22,265 bases of DNA from positions 1 through 22,265 of the forward strand of contig NZ_JBEJGX010000004.1 of the NCBI RefSeq assembly GCF_040253635.1, read 5' to 3'. The translations under genes and the position numbers were made by a program. This DNA comes from Streptomyces sp. Edi2. Lineage in GTDB: Bacteria; Actinomycetota; Actinomycetes; Streptomycetales; Streptomycetaceae. Below are positions 6,517 through 12,544 of this stretch, piece after piece. The notes below the pieces were generated by a model. That model searched no databases and was not told where the DNA came from. It saw only the letters and a program-made list of their open reading frames with translations. The stretch's first letter is position 1; each line of letters begins with the position of its first letter.

Positions 6517-7527
6517 TCAGATCTCCTTTGTGGTGCTGTGAATGGGTCGGGCGACGCCGAACAGATCGCGCATCGAATCGAGTGGAGAGAAGCGGACTTT
6601 GGTGCCGGGCCGTGGGGCGTCGATCATGTAGCCGCCGCCGATGTAAATTCCGACGTGGTGAATGCTCGATGCGCTGGACCCGTAGAACACCAAATCGCCG
6701 ATGCGCATCTCGCCGGACTTGATGGGTTTGGATGCCGCGTATTGTGCCGCCGCTGTGCGGGGCAGGGTGATGCCGACTTTTGCGTATGCGTAGAGGGTCA
6801 GGCCGGAGCAGTCGAAACCGCTTATGTCGGCCCCGGAACGGCCCCGGGGAGAACAGCACGATCCGGTGCTCGGTCCGGACGCGTTACCGCCGCCCCACGA
6901 ATACGGGGCGCCTAGTTTTTCCTGAGCCGCTTTCACAGCGGTGGCACCCTGTTGGGCGGTTATCGCTGTTCCGGGCTTTCCTCCCTTGGCCGGTTGACCG
7001 GCCAGAGAGGAGATCGACTTGACGTAGTTCTGCGTCTCCCTGTACGGAGGAACACCCCCGTACTTTCGCACGGCGTCCGTACCCGCGTTGTACGCGGCGA
7101 GCATGTTGGACTGCTTGTTACCGGGAACGTCTTTCACCTCCCGGGCAATGCCGCACAGGTATTTCGCGGATGAGGGAATCGCGTCTTCCGGATCCCACAC
7201 ATCCCGCTTCCCGTCCCCGTTGCCGTCAACCCCACTGCTCTCCCACGTGGACGGCATGAACTGGGCGATACCCTCCGCCCCAACCGGCGATTTCGCTTTC
7301 GGATTGAAGCCGGATTCCTGAGTGACGAGCGAGGCCAGCAGATTCGGCGTGACTTCCGGGCAGGTATTTCCCGCCTCCTCGATCAGCCCTTGGTACTTGG
7401 CCGGAACGCTGATACTGAGCGCGGCGTTCAGCGCCGGGTTGTTGCCGGCGGCCTGGATGAACGCGGCACCGATGACGACCACGGTCGCCCCGACGCCGAT
7501 CGTGACCCCTACAGCGCCTGATCTCAA
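6517..7527 (-). CDS. Bifunctional lytic transglycosylase / NlpC-P60 endopeptidase
   Basis: Exported wall hydrolase that would open peptidoglycan for the transfer channel. I choose a TTG start at 7527 because AGGAGG sits 8 bases upstream; the frame is open 32 codons further but those show no ribosome site. This gives 336 residues. An N-terminal membrane anchor or signal (about 5-28) is followed by an SLT domain with TQESGFNP (catalytic Glu near 71), GIAQFMPSTW and AAYNAG. A C40 domain follows with FDCSG (Cys near 240) and HHVGIYIG (His near 291). It is equivalent to VirB1-type hydrolases of Gram-positive conjugation systems. It begins the tightly packed part of the operon, 150 bp after the FtsK-like gene. 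Confidence 0.88.
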   Translation of the reverse strand: MRSGAVGVTIGVGATVVVIGAAFIQAAGNNPALNAALSISVPAKYQGLIEEAGNTCPEVTPNLLASLVTQESGFNPKAKSPVGAEGIAQFMPSTWESSGVDGNGDGKRDVWDPEDAIPSSAKYLCGIAREVKDVPGNKQSNMLAAYNAGTDAVRKYGGVPPYRETQNYVKSISSLAGQPAKGGKPGTAITAQQGATAVKAAQEKLGAPYSWGGGNASGPSTGSCCSPRGRSGADISGFDCSGLTLYAYAKVGITLPRTAAAQYAASKPIKSGEMRIGDLVFYGSSASSIHHVGIYIGGGYMIDAPRPGTKVRFSPLDSMRDLFGVARPIHSTTKEI

Positions 7528-7572
7528 GACTTCCCCCCTCCTACTGTTTTCGGTGTTTCCCCTGGTCAGGTC

Positions 7573-7676
7573 CGTCACCCGCATCCGCACAAGGTCCGCC
7601 ACCCGGGGGTGGTCCACCGCCACTCGACAGGCTGAGTGACGGTGGTTGTGCGGTTGGTGTGCGGATGCGAGTGACG
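7573..7676. repeat. 18-bp inverted repeat flanking an intergenic region
   Basis: CGTCACCCGCATCCGCAC (7573-7590) faces its near-exact complement at 7659-7676, with one mismatch and 68 bases between. A smaller hairpin, CCACCC-GG-GGGTGG, lies inside at 7600-7613. The element spans from just before the wall-hydrolase start to the stop of the FtsK-like gene. It may be a terminator, an operator pair or a transfer-related site. Confidence 0.55.
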
Positions 7677-7677
7677 G

Positions 7678-9318
7678 TTACGAATCGGACATAGCGGCGG
7701 CGGTGAGGTCTGCCAGCCGGTAGCCCCGGACCCCTCCTGTCGTCCTGTCCGGCGCCACTCCCAGAAGCTTGCTGAGCTTCTTCCCGACCGCTACCGGGTT
7801 GCTTTCCGTAATGCAGAGGGCTTCGGCCAGGTCCTGTGTGGTCATGAACTCAACCCCCTGGGAGCGCATCAGGTCAATTGCTTTTTTGCGCGGGGAATCC
7901 GGAACGGCACTGAGACGCTGTTGCCTCCGGTCGTGCGCTTCGTCAATCACTTCCCAGATGAATTCGTTCGGGAAGTTGAACCCTCGGATGAGAGTGGAAG
8001 TGCCGTTCACGAACAGTACGGCCTGACCCTTGTTCTTCGGGTTGAGCATGACGGGGTTGATCGGCGCCATTGTGGTGAAGTACGAGTCACCAAGGGCAAC
8101 CTTTGCCGCGCCTTGCGAGTCGACGTAAAGGCACATGCGGTACTGGAACTGGGCCCTCACGTTGACCGGAATTGCGTCCTTGTCTGGACGCTGGGTCAGC
8201 ATGATTACGGAAACGCCGGATTCCAGTGCCTTCGCAACCAGGGACCTCGACTTGTCCTCAACCCGGGCGACCAGATCTTTGGACGCCTTGGTGCCATTGT
8301 CGACGTAGAAGTCTGCCGCCTCATCAATGATGAAGAACAGCGGCCGGAACTTCGGTTCCGGCTCCCGCGCCATGATGGCGTCCATTTTCTCGGTGTACCG
8401 CTTGTCCACGAGGGTGAGCAGTTCATCGAGAATGTCTTCCAGGATGGCCGGATCGCTGGACGCTTCGTAGCGCAGGGCGATTTTCGAGAATGGGGCCAGG
8501 CCGACGAACTTTCCGTCGAGTAGCACCATGTCGAATTCGTCGCGGTAGGCGATCAGCAGGCAGGTGATGAGTCCGTTGAGCAGAGTGGTTTTGCCCATCT
8601 GGCTCATGCCTGCGATCAGCATGGAGGCTTTGTTGAATGTCTCCACACCCGCCAATGTGCCAGTGACCTCATGCCCGAAAGGAATCCCGTCGAATGCCTG
8701 GATTTCCTTTCGGTTCGGTGGGTCGAAAAGGCGGCTGAACGGTGGCTCGTTCAGCTTCAGCAAGGTGACTTCCCGTTCGGATTCGCGGGAGATCTCCAGC
8801 TTGAGGTGCAGCCGGGTCACGCCGAGCATGCTCGCGATCGGCCCGAGGTTCTTGGCGACGTCCTCATGGGTGCCGCCCTTGGGCATCTTGAACTTGTACT
8901 GCGTCCCGATGCCCGGCAACGCCTTCTCGTCGACGTCATGGAAAGGGATGACTTCATCCCGGCTGATGGCCCCGGTACGGGTCAGAGCCTCGGTCAGCTC
9001 TGGATGTATCGGAACGGCCCTCTCCGCGTCGTCTGTTGGCCCGGGCGGAGATTCCTGCGCCAGCGCGGTGGATGTCGCCTCAGCGGGCTTTGTGGCCCAC
9101 CAGCGCTGCACTCGGGTCTTGACCCACCAGGCCGCATACCCGAGCGCGACCAGCGCGCCCGCGGTGAGCAGAATGGTCGCCGGCCAGTTGAGGCCCAGCT
9201 TCATCTTGATGGCGATCAGGACCGCCGAAGCGATGCACAGGCCGCCGATTGCGCCGGCTGTGTGGGCGTAGATGTCGTCAGGTTCGCGACTGTCGTCCTG
9301 GTGTCTCTTTTTTCCCAT
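7678..9318 (-). CDS. FtsK/SpoIIIE-type (TraB-like) DNA translocase
   Basis: A 546-residue membrane-bound DNA pump. Two membrane helices occur at about 21-40 and 45-66. Walker A is GMSQMGKTT at 237-245, Walker B is FFIIDEAADF at 328-337, and the FtsK-type TQRP...IPVNVRAQF motif is at 375-391. Residues about 483-540 resemble a winged helix, the part that in TraB/FtsK recognises short direct DNA repeats. TraB alone moves double-stranded plasmid DNA in many Streptomyces plasmids. Here it lies beside T4SS genes and may act as their coupling protein, since no VirD4-like gene or relaxase is present. The ATG start has AAAGGGGGG just upstream. Confidence 0.88.
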   Translation of the reverse strand: MGKKRHQDDSREPDDIYAHTAGAIGGLCIASAVLIAIKMKLGLNWPATILLTAGALVALGYAAWWVKTRVQRWWATKPAEATSTALAQESPPGPTDDAERAVPIHPELTEALTRTGAISRDEVIPFHDVDEKALPGIGTQYKFKMPKGGTHEDVAKNLGPIASMLGVTRLHLKLEISRESEREVTLLKLNEPPFSRLFDPPNRKEIQAFDGIPFGHEVTGTLAGVETFNKASMLIAGMSQMGKTTLLNGLITCLLIAYRDEFDMVLLDGKFVGLAPFSKIALRYEASSDPAILEDILDELLTLVDKRYTEKMDAIMAREPEPKFRPLFFIIDEAADFYVDNGTKASKDLVARVEDKSRSLVAKALESGVSVIMLTQRPDKDAIPVNVRAQFQYRMCLYVDSQGAAKVALGDSYFTTMAPINPVMLNPKNKGQAVLFVNGTSTLIRGFNFPNEFIWEVIDEAHDRRQQRLSAVPDSPRKKAIDLMRSQGVEFMTTQDLAEALCITESNPVAVGKKLSKLLGVAPDRTTGGVRGYRLADLTAAAMSDS

Positions 9319-9404
9319 ATTCCCCCCTTTATTTCGGGATCAAGGAATCGCCACCGGGGCGCCCTGATATCTGACCTGTATTCATCGTGACTCTCGGCAC
9401 TGAC

Positions 9405-9436
9405 ATTCGGCCACCACGAAAGGGCGGTGGCCGAAT
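9405..9436. repeat. 11-bp-stem hairpin upstream of the FtsK-like gene
   Basis: ATTCGGCCACC and its complement are separated by 10 bases. It lies 87 bp upstream of the FtsK-like start and could be an operator, attenuator or second terminator. The rest of the gene-free stretch 9319-9654 holds short direct repeats (CTCACCGG at 9552 and 9566) and the terminator at 9606-9634. Confidence 0.5.
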
Positions 9437-9605
9437 AACCATCAGCCAGGCCGGTTTAACTCGGGCGGTTTTGCTGCGTATTGTGATGGTTCGGGCCCTT
9501 GCACTGCTCACCAGCTCTGCTTTCCGGGCCTGCGAGGCTGCTCGCTCACCGGATCACTCACCGGGTCTGCACTGCTCAACTGCGTTGTTTCCGGCAGTTG
9601 CGAAA

Positions 9606-9634
9606 CAGCCCAGCCGGACATACCGGCTGGGCTG
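9606..9634 (-). terminator. Terminator after the four-helix membrane protein gene
   Basis: A 12-bp perfect stem (CAGCCCAGCCGG and complement) with a 5-base loop sits 20 bp past the stop. On the transcribed strand it is followed by a TTTCG stretch. It separates this gene from the FtsK-like gene. Confidence 0.75.
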
Positions 9635-9654
9635 CAACGGTGGTGCCGGACTCT

Positions 9655-10782
9655 TTAGAGAACGCCCGCTTCTTCACTCTCCTCAGCGGCTTCTTCGCTG
9701 TCCCTGTCGCCACTGGCAGCGTCGTCGGTGGAGACCTCCGCACCCCACACCCGGCGTACGCGCTGCTCGCTCCCGATGTAGCCGGCGCGGCGGAACACCT
9801 TGCGGGCCTGACGGTAGGAGCGGGGCGGGTCCTCTGCGTAGCGCAGGTAGCGCAGCACCACGCCGAGCTGGTCATCCGTCAGCGGCTCACCAGGAGTCGG
9901 TGTCGGCACGCCCCTGACGGCGGCCAGGTCTTCGAGCGTGACGCCCGTGCCGCGAGACGTGTCGGGTCGCGGCACGGTAAGGGCGCTGACCTGCGTGCCG
10001 AGGGCGTGCCGACCCGTGACGGGGAGGGCGAGCGCGGTCGGCTCCCACCCGTCCAGCTCGGGCAGTTCGATGTTCCTGACGGCATCGGGCAGCGGCTTCT
10101 CCTCGATGGTCTGCGCCGTCTTCACGGCCTGGCCGTGGAGCTGCTCCGTCATGCGCTGCTCCGCCTTCAGCGTCGACAGGCGGTAGTCGGTCTCTGCCTC
10201 ACCCACCTGCCGCTCCAGCTCGGTCGCGACTCGCAGGAGCTCGATCCGGTGGGCGGCGTCGGCCTCCATCACCTCCAACCGGTCCGCGACTGCCTGGCGC
10301 TTGGTGGCGATGGTCTGCCGGGTGGCGTCGGAGGTCCGGCGCCCGAGTGCGGGAAGCGTGATCCACCACGCGAGCTTGGTCATCACGATCGCGGTCGGGG
10401 CGAGAACCACCGCCAGGTCGAAGCCGGCGCCCGTACGGGTCAGGGTCGTGACCAGATCGGCCGTGGGGATCGCGGCGATGATCGTCGTCAGCACCAGGCC
10501 CGCGTACTGGACGCGGCGAGCCCGCCGGCGGTTGCTGCCCGCCAGGACCTCGGTCGCCTGCACCACCACCCACAGCGCGTCCAGCGCGCCCACGGTCGGC
10601 GTGGCCCACCCGCCGAAGCGGGGCACCAGGATCTGGTAGGTGACGGCCATCGACAGCACCGCCACACCGACCGTGACCACGCCGAGGATGGCGAGCACGA
10701 TCGCCCGCGGGGACACCTCCGGCACCTGTGGACTCCAGGTGCGGGGCCGCGGCTCCTTCTGTTTCGTCTGCTTGTTGAACAT
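9655..10782 (-). CDS. Four-helix membrane protein with coiled coil, possible Spd-like
   Basis: A 375-residue protein of unknown exact function. Four hydrophobic segments occur in the first 140 residues (about 28-50, 62-78, 93-107, 122-140). A charged helical coiled-coil stretch follows (about 145-235), then a soluble C-terminal region and a very acidic tail rich in Glu, Ser and Asp. Membrane-plus-helical proteins of this sort, often of the DUF2637/Spd type, lie next to traB genes on Streptomyces plasmids and help spread the plasmid within mycelium; that role is inferred only from layout and position. The ATG at 10782 has AGAGGGAG about 12 bases upstream. The gene has its own hairpins before (10817-10855) and after (9606-9634), so it may be a separate transcript. 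Confidence 0.72.
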   Translation of the reverse strand: MFNKQTKQKEPRPRTWSPQVPEVSPRAIVLAILGVVTVGVAVLSMAVTYQILVPRFGGWATPTVGALDALWVVVQATEVLAGSNRRRARRVQYAGLVLTTIIAAIPTADLVTTLTRTGAGFDLAVVLAPTAIVMTKLAWWITLPALGRRTSDATRQTIATKRQAVADRLEVMEADAAHRIELLRVATELERQVGEAETDYRLSTLKAEQRMTEQLHGQAVKTAQTIEEKPLPDAVRNIELPELDGWEPTALALPVTGRHALGTQVSALTVPRPDTSRGTGVTLEDLAAVRGVPTPTPGEPLTDDQLGVVLRYLRYAEDPPRSYRQARKVFRRAGYIGSEQRVRRVWGAEVSTDDAASGDRDSEEAAEESEEAGVL

Positions 10783-10816
10783 GATGGGTGTGTGCTCCCT
10801 CTGCGAGTGGGGCGAG

Positions 10817-10855
10817 GGGCCCGGACGGATGGCCGGCTAAGCGCCGTCCGGGCCC
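10817..10855 (-). terminator. 12-bp-stem hairpin, terminator or attenuator
   Basis: GGGCCCGGACGG and its complement are separated by 15 bases, between the 70-aa and 375-aa genes. It probably ends or attenuates transcription from the small-gene pair. Confidence 0.65.
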
Positions 10856-10876
10856 GCTTCGCGAAGGCGGTGTGGG

Positions 10877-11089
10877 TCAGAGCTGGTTGGGCACCAGCGC
10901 CGGCACGGTCGAGGTGCTGAGCCGCTGCCGCATGTAGTTGGTGGCCATCCCGTCCAAGCGGATCCAGGAACGGCCGATCTTCCCGTCGTCGTCGCGGGTG
11001 TAGGCGACCAGAACGGCACCCTTACTGTCGGTCTGAAGGGTCATCTTGTAGACGGTGCCGACGATCTCAATGTCTGGGATGTCGCTCAT
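10877..11089 (-). CDS. Hypothetical protein, 70 aa
   Basis: Small soluble protein not recognised. The N-terminal half (IEIVGTVYKMTLQTDSKG) and the next segment alternate in a way that suggests a small beta-sheet domain. The ATG at 11089 has GAGGAG upstream. It follows the 46-aa gene by 19 bp, so the two are probably co-transcribed. Place in a conjugation block is the only hint to its role. Confidence 0.72.
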   Translation of the reverse strand: MSDIPDIEIVGTVYKMTLQTDSKGAVLVAYTRDDDGKIGRSWIRLDGMATNYMRQRLSTSTVPALVPNQL

Positions 11090-11108
11090 GGCCCGTGCTC
11101 CTCTCTTG

Positions 11109-11249
11109 TCAGGACTCTTCGTCCGCCTGCGATGCCGCGAACTGCGCGTCCATCAGCGCCGCTTCGACGTCGGCGACCTCTCTGCGCTCGATCGCGGCAT
11201 AGACGGCCTCGCTCGCCATGAACATCCGGTCCTCGAAGTTTTCAGCCAT
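11109..11249 (-). CDS. Small acidic protein, 46 aa
   Basis: A short frame with a strong ribosome site (GAAGGAGAG directly before the ATG). The product begins MAENFEDRMFMASEAVY and is predicted to be one or two helices (AIERREVADVEAAL...). It is acidic, with no membrane segment. It is the first gene after the tRNA-like leader and is 19 bp before the 70-aa gene. Function unknown. Confidence 0.7.
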   Translation of the reverse strand: MAENFEDRMFMASEAVYAAIERREVADVEAALMDAQFAASQADEES

Positions 11250-11303
11250 CTCTCTCCTTCGTCTGGTGGTGGAATTCGTCTGCCGCTGCTGGCAGAGCTA
11301 GAG

Positions 11304-11343
11304 CGCCCCGGACCGGATTCGAACCGGTCAATGCCTGCGGGGC
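11304..11343 (-). ncRNA. tRNA-like acceptor/T-arm minihelix in the operon leader
   Basis: Read on the minus strand: GCCCCG (11343-11338), 8 unpaired bases, GACCGG-TTCGAAT-CCGGTC (11329-11311), then CGGGGC (11310-11305) and G. This makes a 6-bp acceptor-like stem stacked on a 6-bp stem with a perfect tRNA T-loop, 12 bp in all as in a true tRNA, with the D and anticodon arms replaced by 8 bases. No CCA is encoded, and no full tRNA can be folded from the flanks. It may be a processed or decaying tRNA fragment or a minimal RNase P substrate within the mRNA leader. Confidence 0.5.
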
Positions 11344-11470
11344 CCGCGATATTTGCCCTTGTCTCACCGCGCGTCTGGATCACTCGTCCGTCCGTCTGGA
11401 CGGCATGGGAGAAGGTGCTGGCTGCCCGCGCGGCAGGGCCTACGGCTTGTCGCAGTTGCCTGTTATGCGT

Positions 11471-11493
11471 TCACTGTTCAGTTCTCAAGGAAC
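11471..11493 (-). promoter_or_regulatory. rRNA-leader/boxA-like element
   Basis: The minus strand reads GTTCCTTGAGAACTGAACAG, close to the TTCTTTGAGAACTCAACAG-type sequence around actinobacterial rRNA genes, which holds the boxA antitermination signal. It lies about 130 bases upstream of the tRNA-like minihelix, both on the strand of the long leftward operon. The leader 11250-11725 has no convincing gene. Confidence 0.4.
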
Positions 11494-11614
11494 GGTCGCT
11501 GCCTTTCAGGCCGCCATCACGCGCTACCTGTCCGGGCGATTCCTGGGGGTGCAAGGGGCCGTGCTCGGCTCCCTCAGCCGGCGCCGCCGGCGGGGGCGGT
11601 TCCGGGTGGGGGAG

Positions 11615-11632
11615 CCGGGTCTTCAGACCCGG
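11615..11632. terminator. Short hairpin downstream of the zinc-ribbon gene
   Basis: CCGGGTC-TTCA-GACCCGG, 7-bp stem. It lies about 95 bp past the stop at 11726 on the minus strand. A weaker GCGAGCG/CGCTCGC pair lies at about 11680-11709. Either could end the zinc-ribbon transcript. Confidence 0.4.
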
Positions 11633-11725
11633 CAAAGAGGGGACGACCCACGGTGTTGGCTCACCGCGCGGCCCGGGAGAGCGAGCGTGCTAGCTAGGAA
11701 GCTCGCTCGCCAGAAAGAGCGCTGC

Positions 11726-11896
11726 TCACCGCACCCCAGCTCCCTGGCATGAGCCGCAAGGGCGCCAGGTGCTCGTCTGGGTGCCGTTGGGGCTAACGGT
11801 GGTCTCGACGAAGCCGCAGTTGCCGTGGCAGGTGCCACAGGGCCTCGGCTGGTACTGGGTGGTCGCGTGCAACCGCACGCCGATACGATCCATCAC
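11726..11896 (-). CDS. Small DnaJ-type zinc-ribbon protein
   Basis: A 56-residue product (55 if the ATG at 11893 is used). It has two Cys pairs with following Gly, CGTCHGNCG and CGSCQGAG, the CxxCxG pattern of a DnaJ-type zinc finger, separated by about 26 residues. AGGAGG lies 8 bases before the GTG at 11896 and 11 before the ATG, so GTG is preferred. Stand-alone mini zinc-ribbon proteins of this type are frequent on actinomycete plasmids and phages; their role is unknown. It is divergent from the HTH gene at 12058, sharing a 160-bp control region. Confidence 0.78.
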   Translation of the reverse strand: MMDRIGVRLHATTQYQPRPCGTCHGNCGFVETTVSPNGTQTSTWRPCGSCQGAGVR

Positions 11897-12000
11897 AGGA
11901 TCGCCCTCCTAGGTACATAGGCAGGGGTGCTCTCAGGCCCTGGCGCGGTGTGCAACCACCCGCTGGGGCCGCCCTCGTTGAGGGGCCTCAACCATGACAC

Positions 12001-12051
12001 AAAACAACTCGGTGTGCAACGAAAGACATCGTCTGTTGTTTTCGCTATGCT
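12001..12051 (+). promoter_or_regulatory. Promoter and operator-like repeats before the HTH gene
   Basis: AAAACAAC (12001-12008) and GTTGTTTT (12035-12042) form an 8-bp inverted repeat. A -10-like TATGCT (12046-12051) with AAGACA 17 bases upstream (12023-12028) would start transcription close to the GTG at 12058, giving a leaderless mRNA. GGTGTGCAAC occurs twice (11947-11956, 12011-12020). These repeats are plausible binding sites for the HTH protein. Confidence 0.5.
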
Positions 12052-12057
12052 CAGCCC

Positions 12058-12354
12058 GTGACCGAGATTCCCGAGGAGAAGCAGGCAGCCGCCCTGCGCG
12101 CAGTCGCTGAGGCAGGTGCTCGCCGCGCGGAACTGCTCAAAGAAGCTGACCGCATCCTTGACGACGAAGTACGGCCCCGCGCTATCGAGGCCGTGCGTCT
12201 CGGTGCTGGCCGCAACCGCATCCGGGAGTTGGCCGGGGTCGGTCCCAGCACCCTCTACGGCTGGCTAGAAGACGAAGGACTTCCGGTGCGCCCCAAACGC
12301 CCGGCGCCCCGGAAGAAGAAAGGGGGAGGCATGAAGGACCCGGGCGGCGATTGA
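12058..12354 (+). CDS. Small helix-turn-helix protein, 98 aa
   Basis: A putative DNA-binding regulator. A charged N-terminal helix (residues about 5-45) precedes an HTH (about 50-75: NRIRELAGVGPSTLYGWLEDEGL, split here by domain limits), and the tail is Lys/Arg/Pro-rich. The GTG start at 12058 has no ribosome site but follows a -10-like TATGCT by 6 bases, which fits leaderless translation. It is upstream of the replication gene and divergent from the zinc-ribbon gene, a place suited to a copy-number or transfer repressor; that is inference. Confidence 0.75.
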   Translation: MTEIPEEKQAAALRAVAEAGARRAELLKEADRILDDEVRPRAIEAVRLGAGRNRIRELAGVGPSTLYGWLEDEGLPVRPKRPAPRKKKGGGMKDPGGD

Positions 12355-12425
12355 CCAAGGACACCATGCCCATCACCCATGTCAGTGATCACACGTAGTC
12401 TCAGCAGCCACAAGAAAAGCGAAGA

Positions 12426-12479
12426 CCCCCGGAGTCATAGAGCTCGAACTCTATCCGGGGGCCCACGAAGCGAGGCTTC
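12426..12479 (+). terminator. Double hairpin between the HTH and replication genes
   Basis: CCCCCGG (12426-12432) pairs with CCGGGGG (12455-12461) and ATAGAG (12437-12442) with CTCTAT (12449-12454), leaving a 4-base bulge and the loop CTCGAA. GAAGC-GAG-GCTTC follows at 12467-12479. It is likely the terminator of the HTH gene or a leader structure of the next gene. The stretch 12355-12425 shows nothing else. Confidence 0.55.
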
Positions 12480-12524
12480 TGCGTTCCACTGTAGCGGCAT
12501 AGCCAGACAGTCGGAAAGTAGAGC

Positions 12525-12539
12525 CCGCCGGAAAGGCGG
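12525..12539 (+). promoter_or_regulatory. Ribosome site inside a small hairpin
   Basis: CCGCC-GGAAA-GGCGG (12525-12539) contains the GGAAAGG that serves the GTG at 12545. Pairing would partly hide the ribosome site, so expression of the replication gene may be kept low or be controlled. Confidence 0.4.
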
Positions 12540-12544
12540 TATGG

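Noticed and set aside
9499..10920. 473-codon plus-strand frame
   Set aside because: Covers a terminator and the four-helix membrane gene on the opposite strand; no recognisable motif.
11304..11400. Complete tRNA gene on the minus strand
   Set aside because: The T-loop is perfect but no D arm, anticodon arm or 7-bp acceptor partner lies at the needed distance; only an acceptor/T-arm minihelix folds.
12426..12461. Second tRNA-like minihelix
   Set aside because: Stems stack similarly, but the loop has six bases (CTCGAA) and lacks the T-loop consensus; a terminator is the simpler reading.
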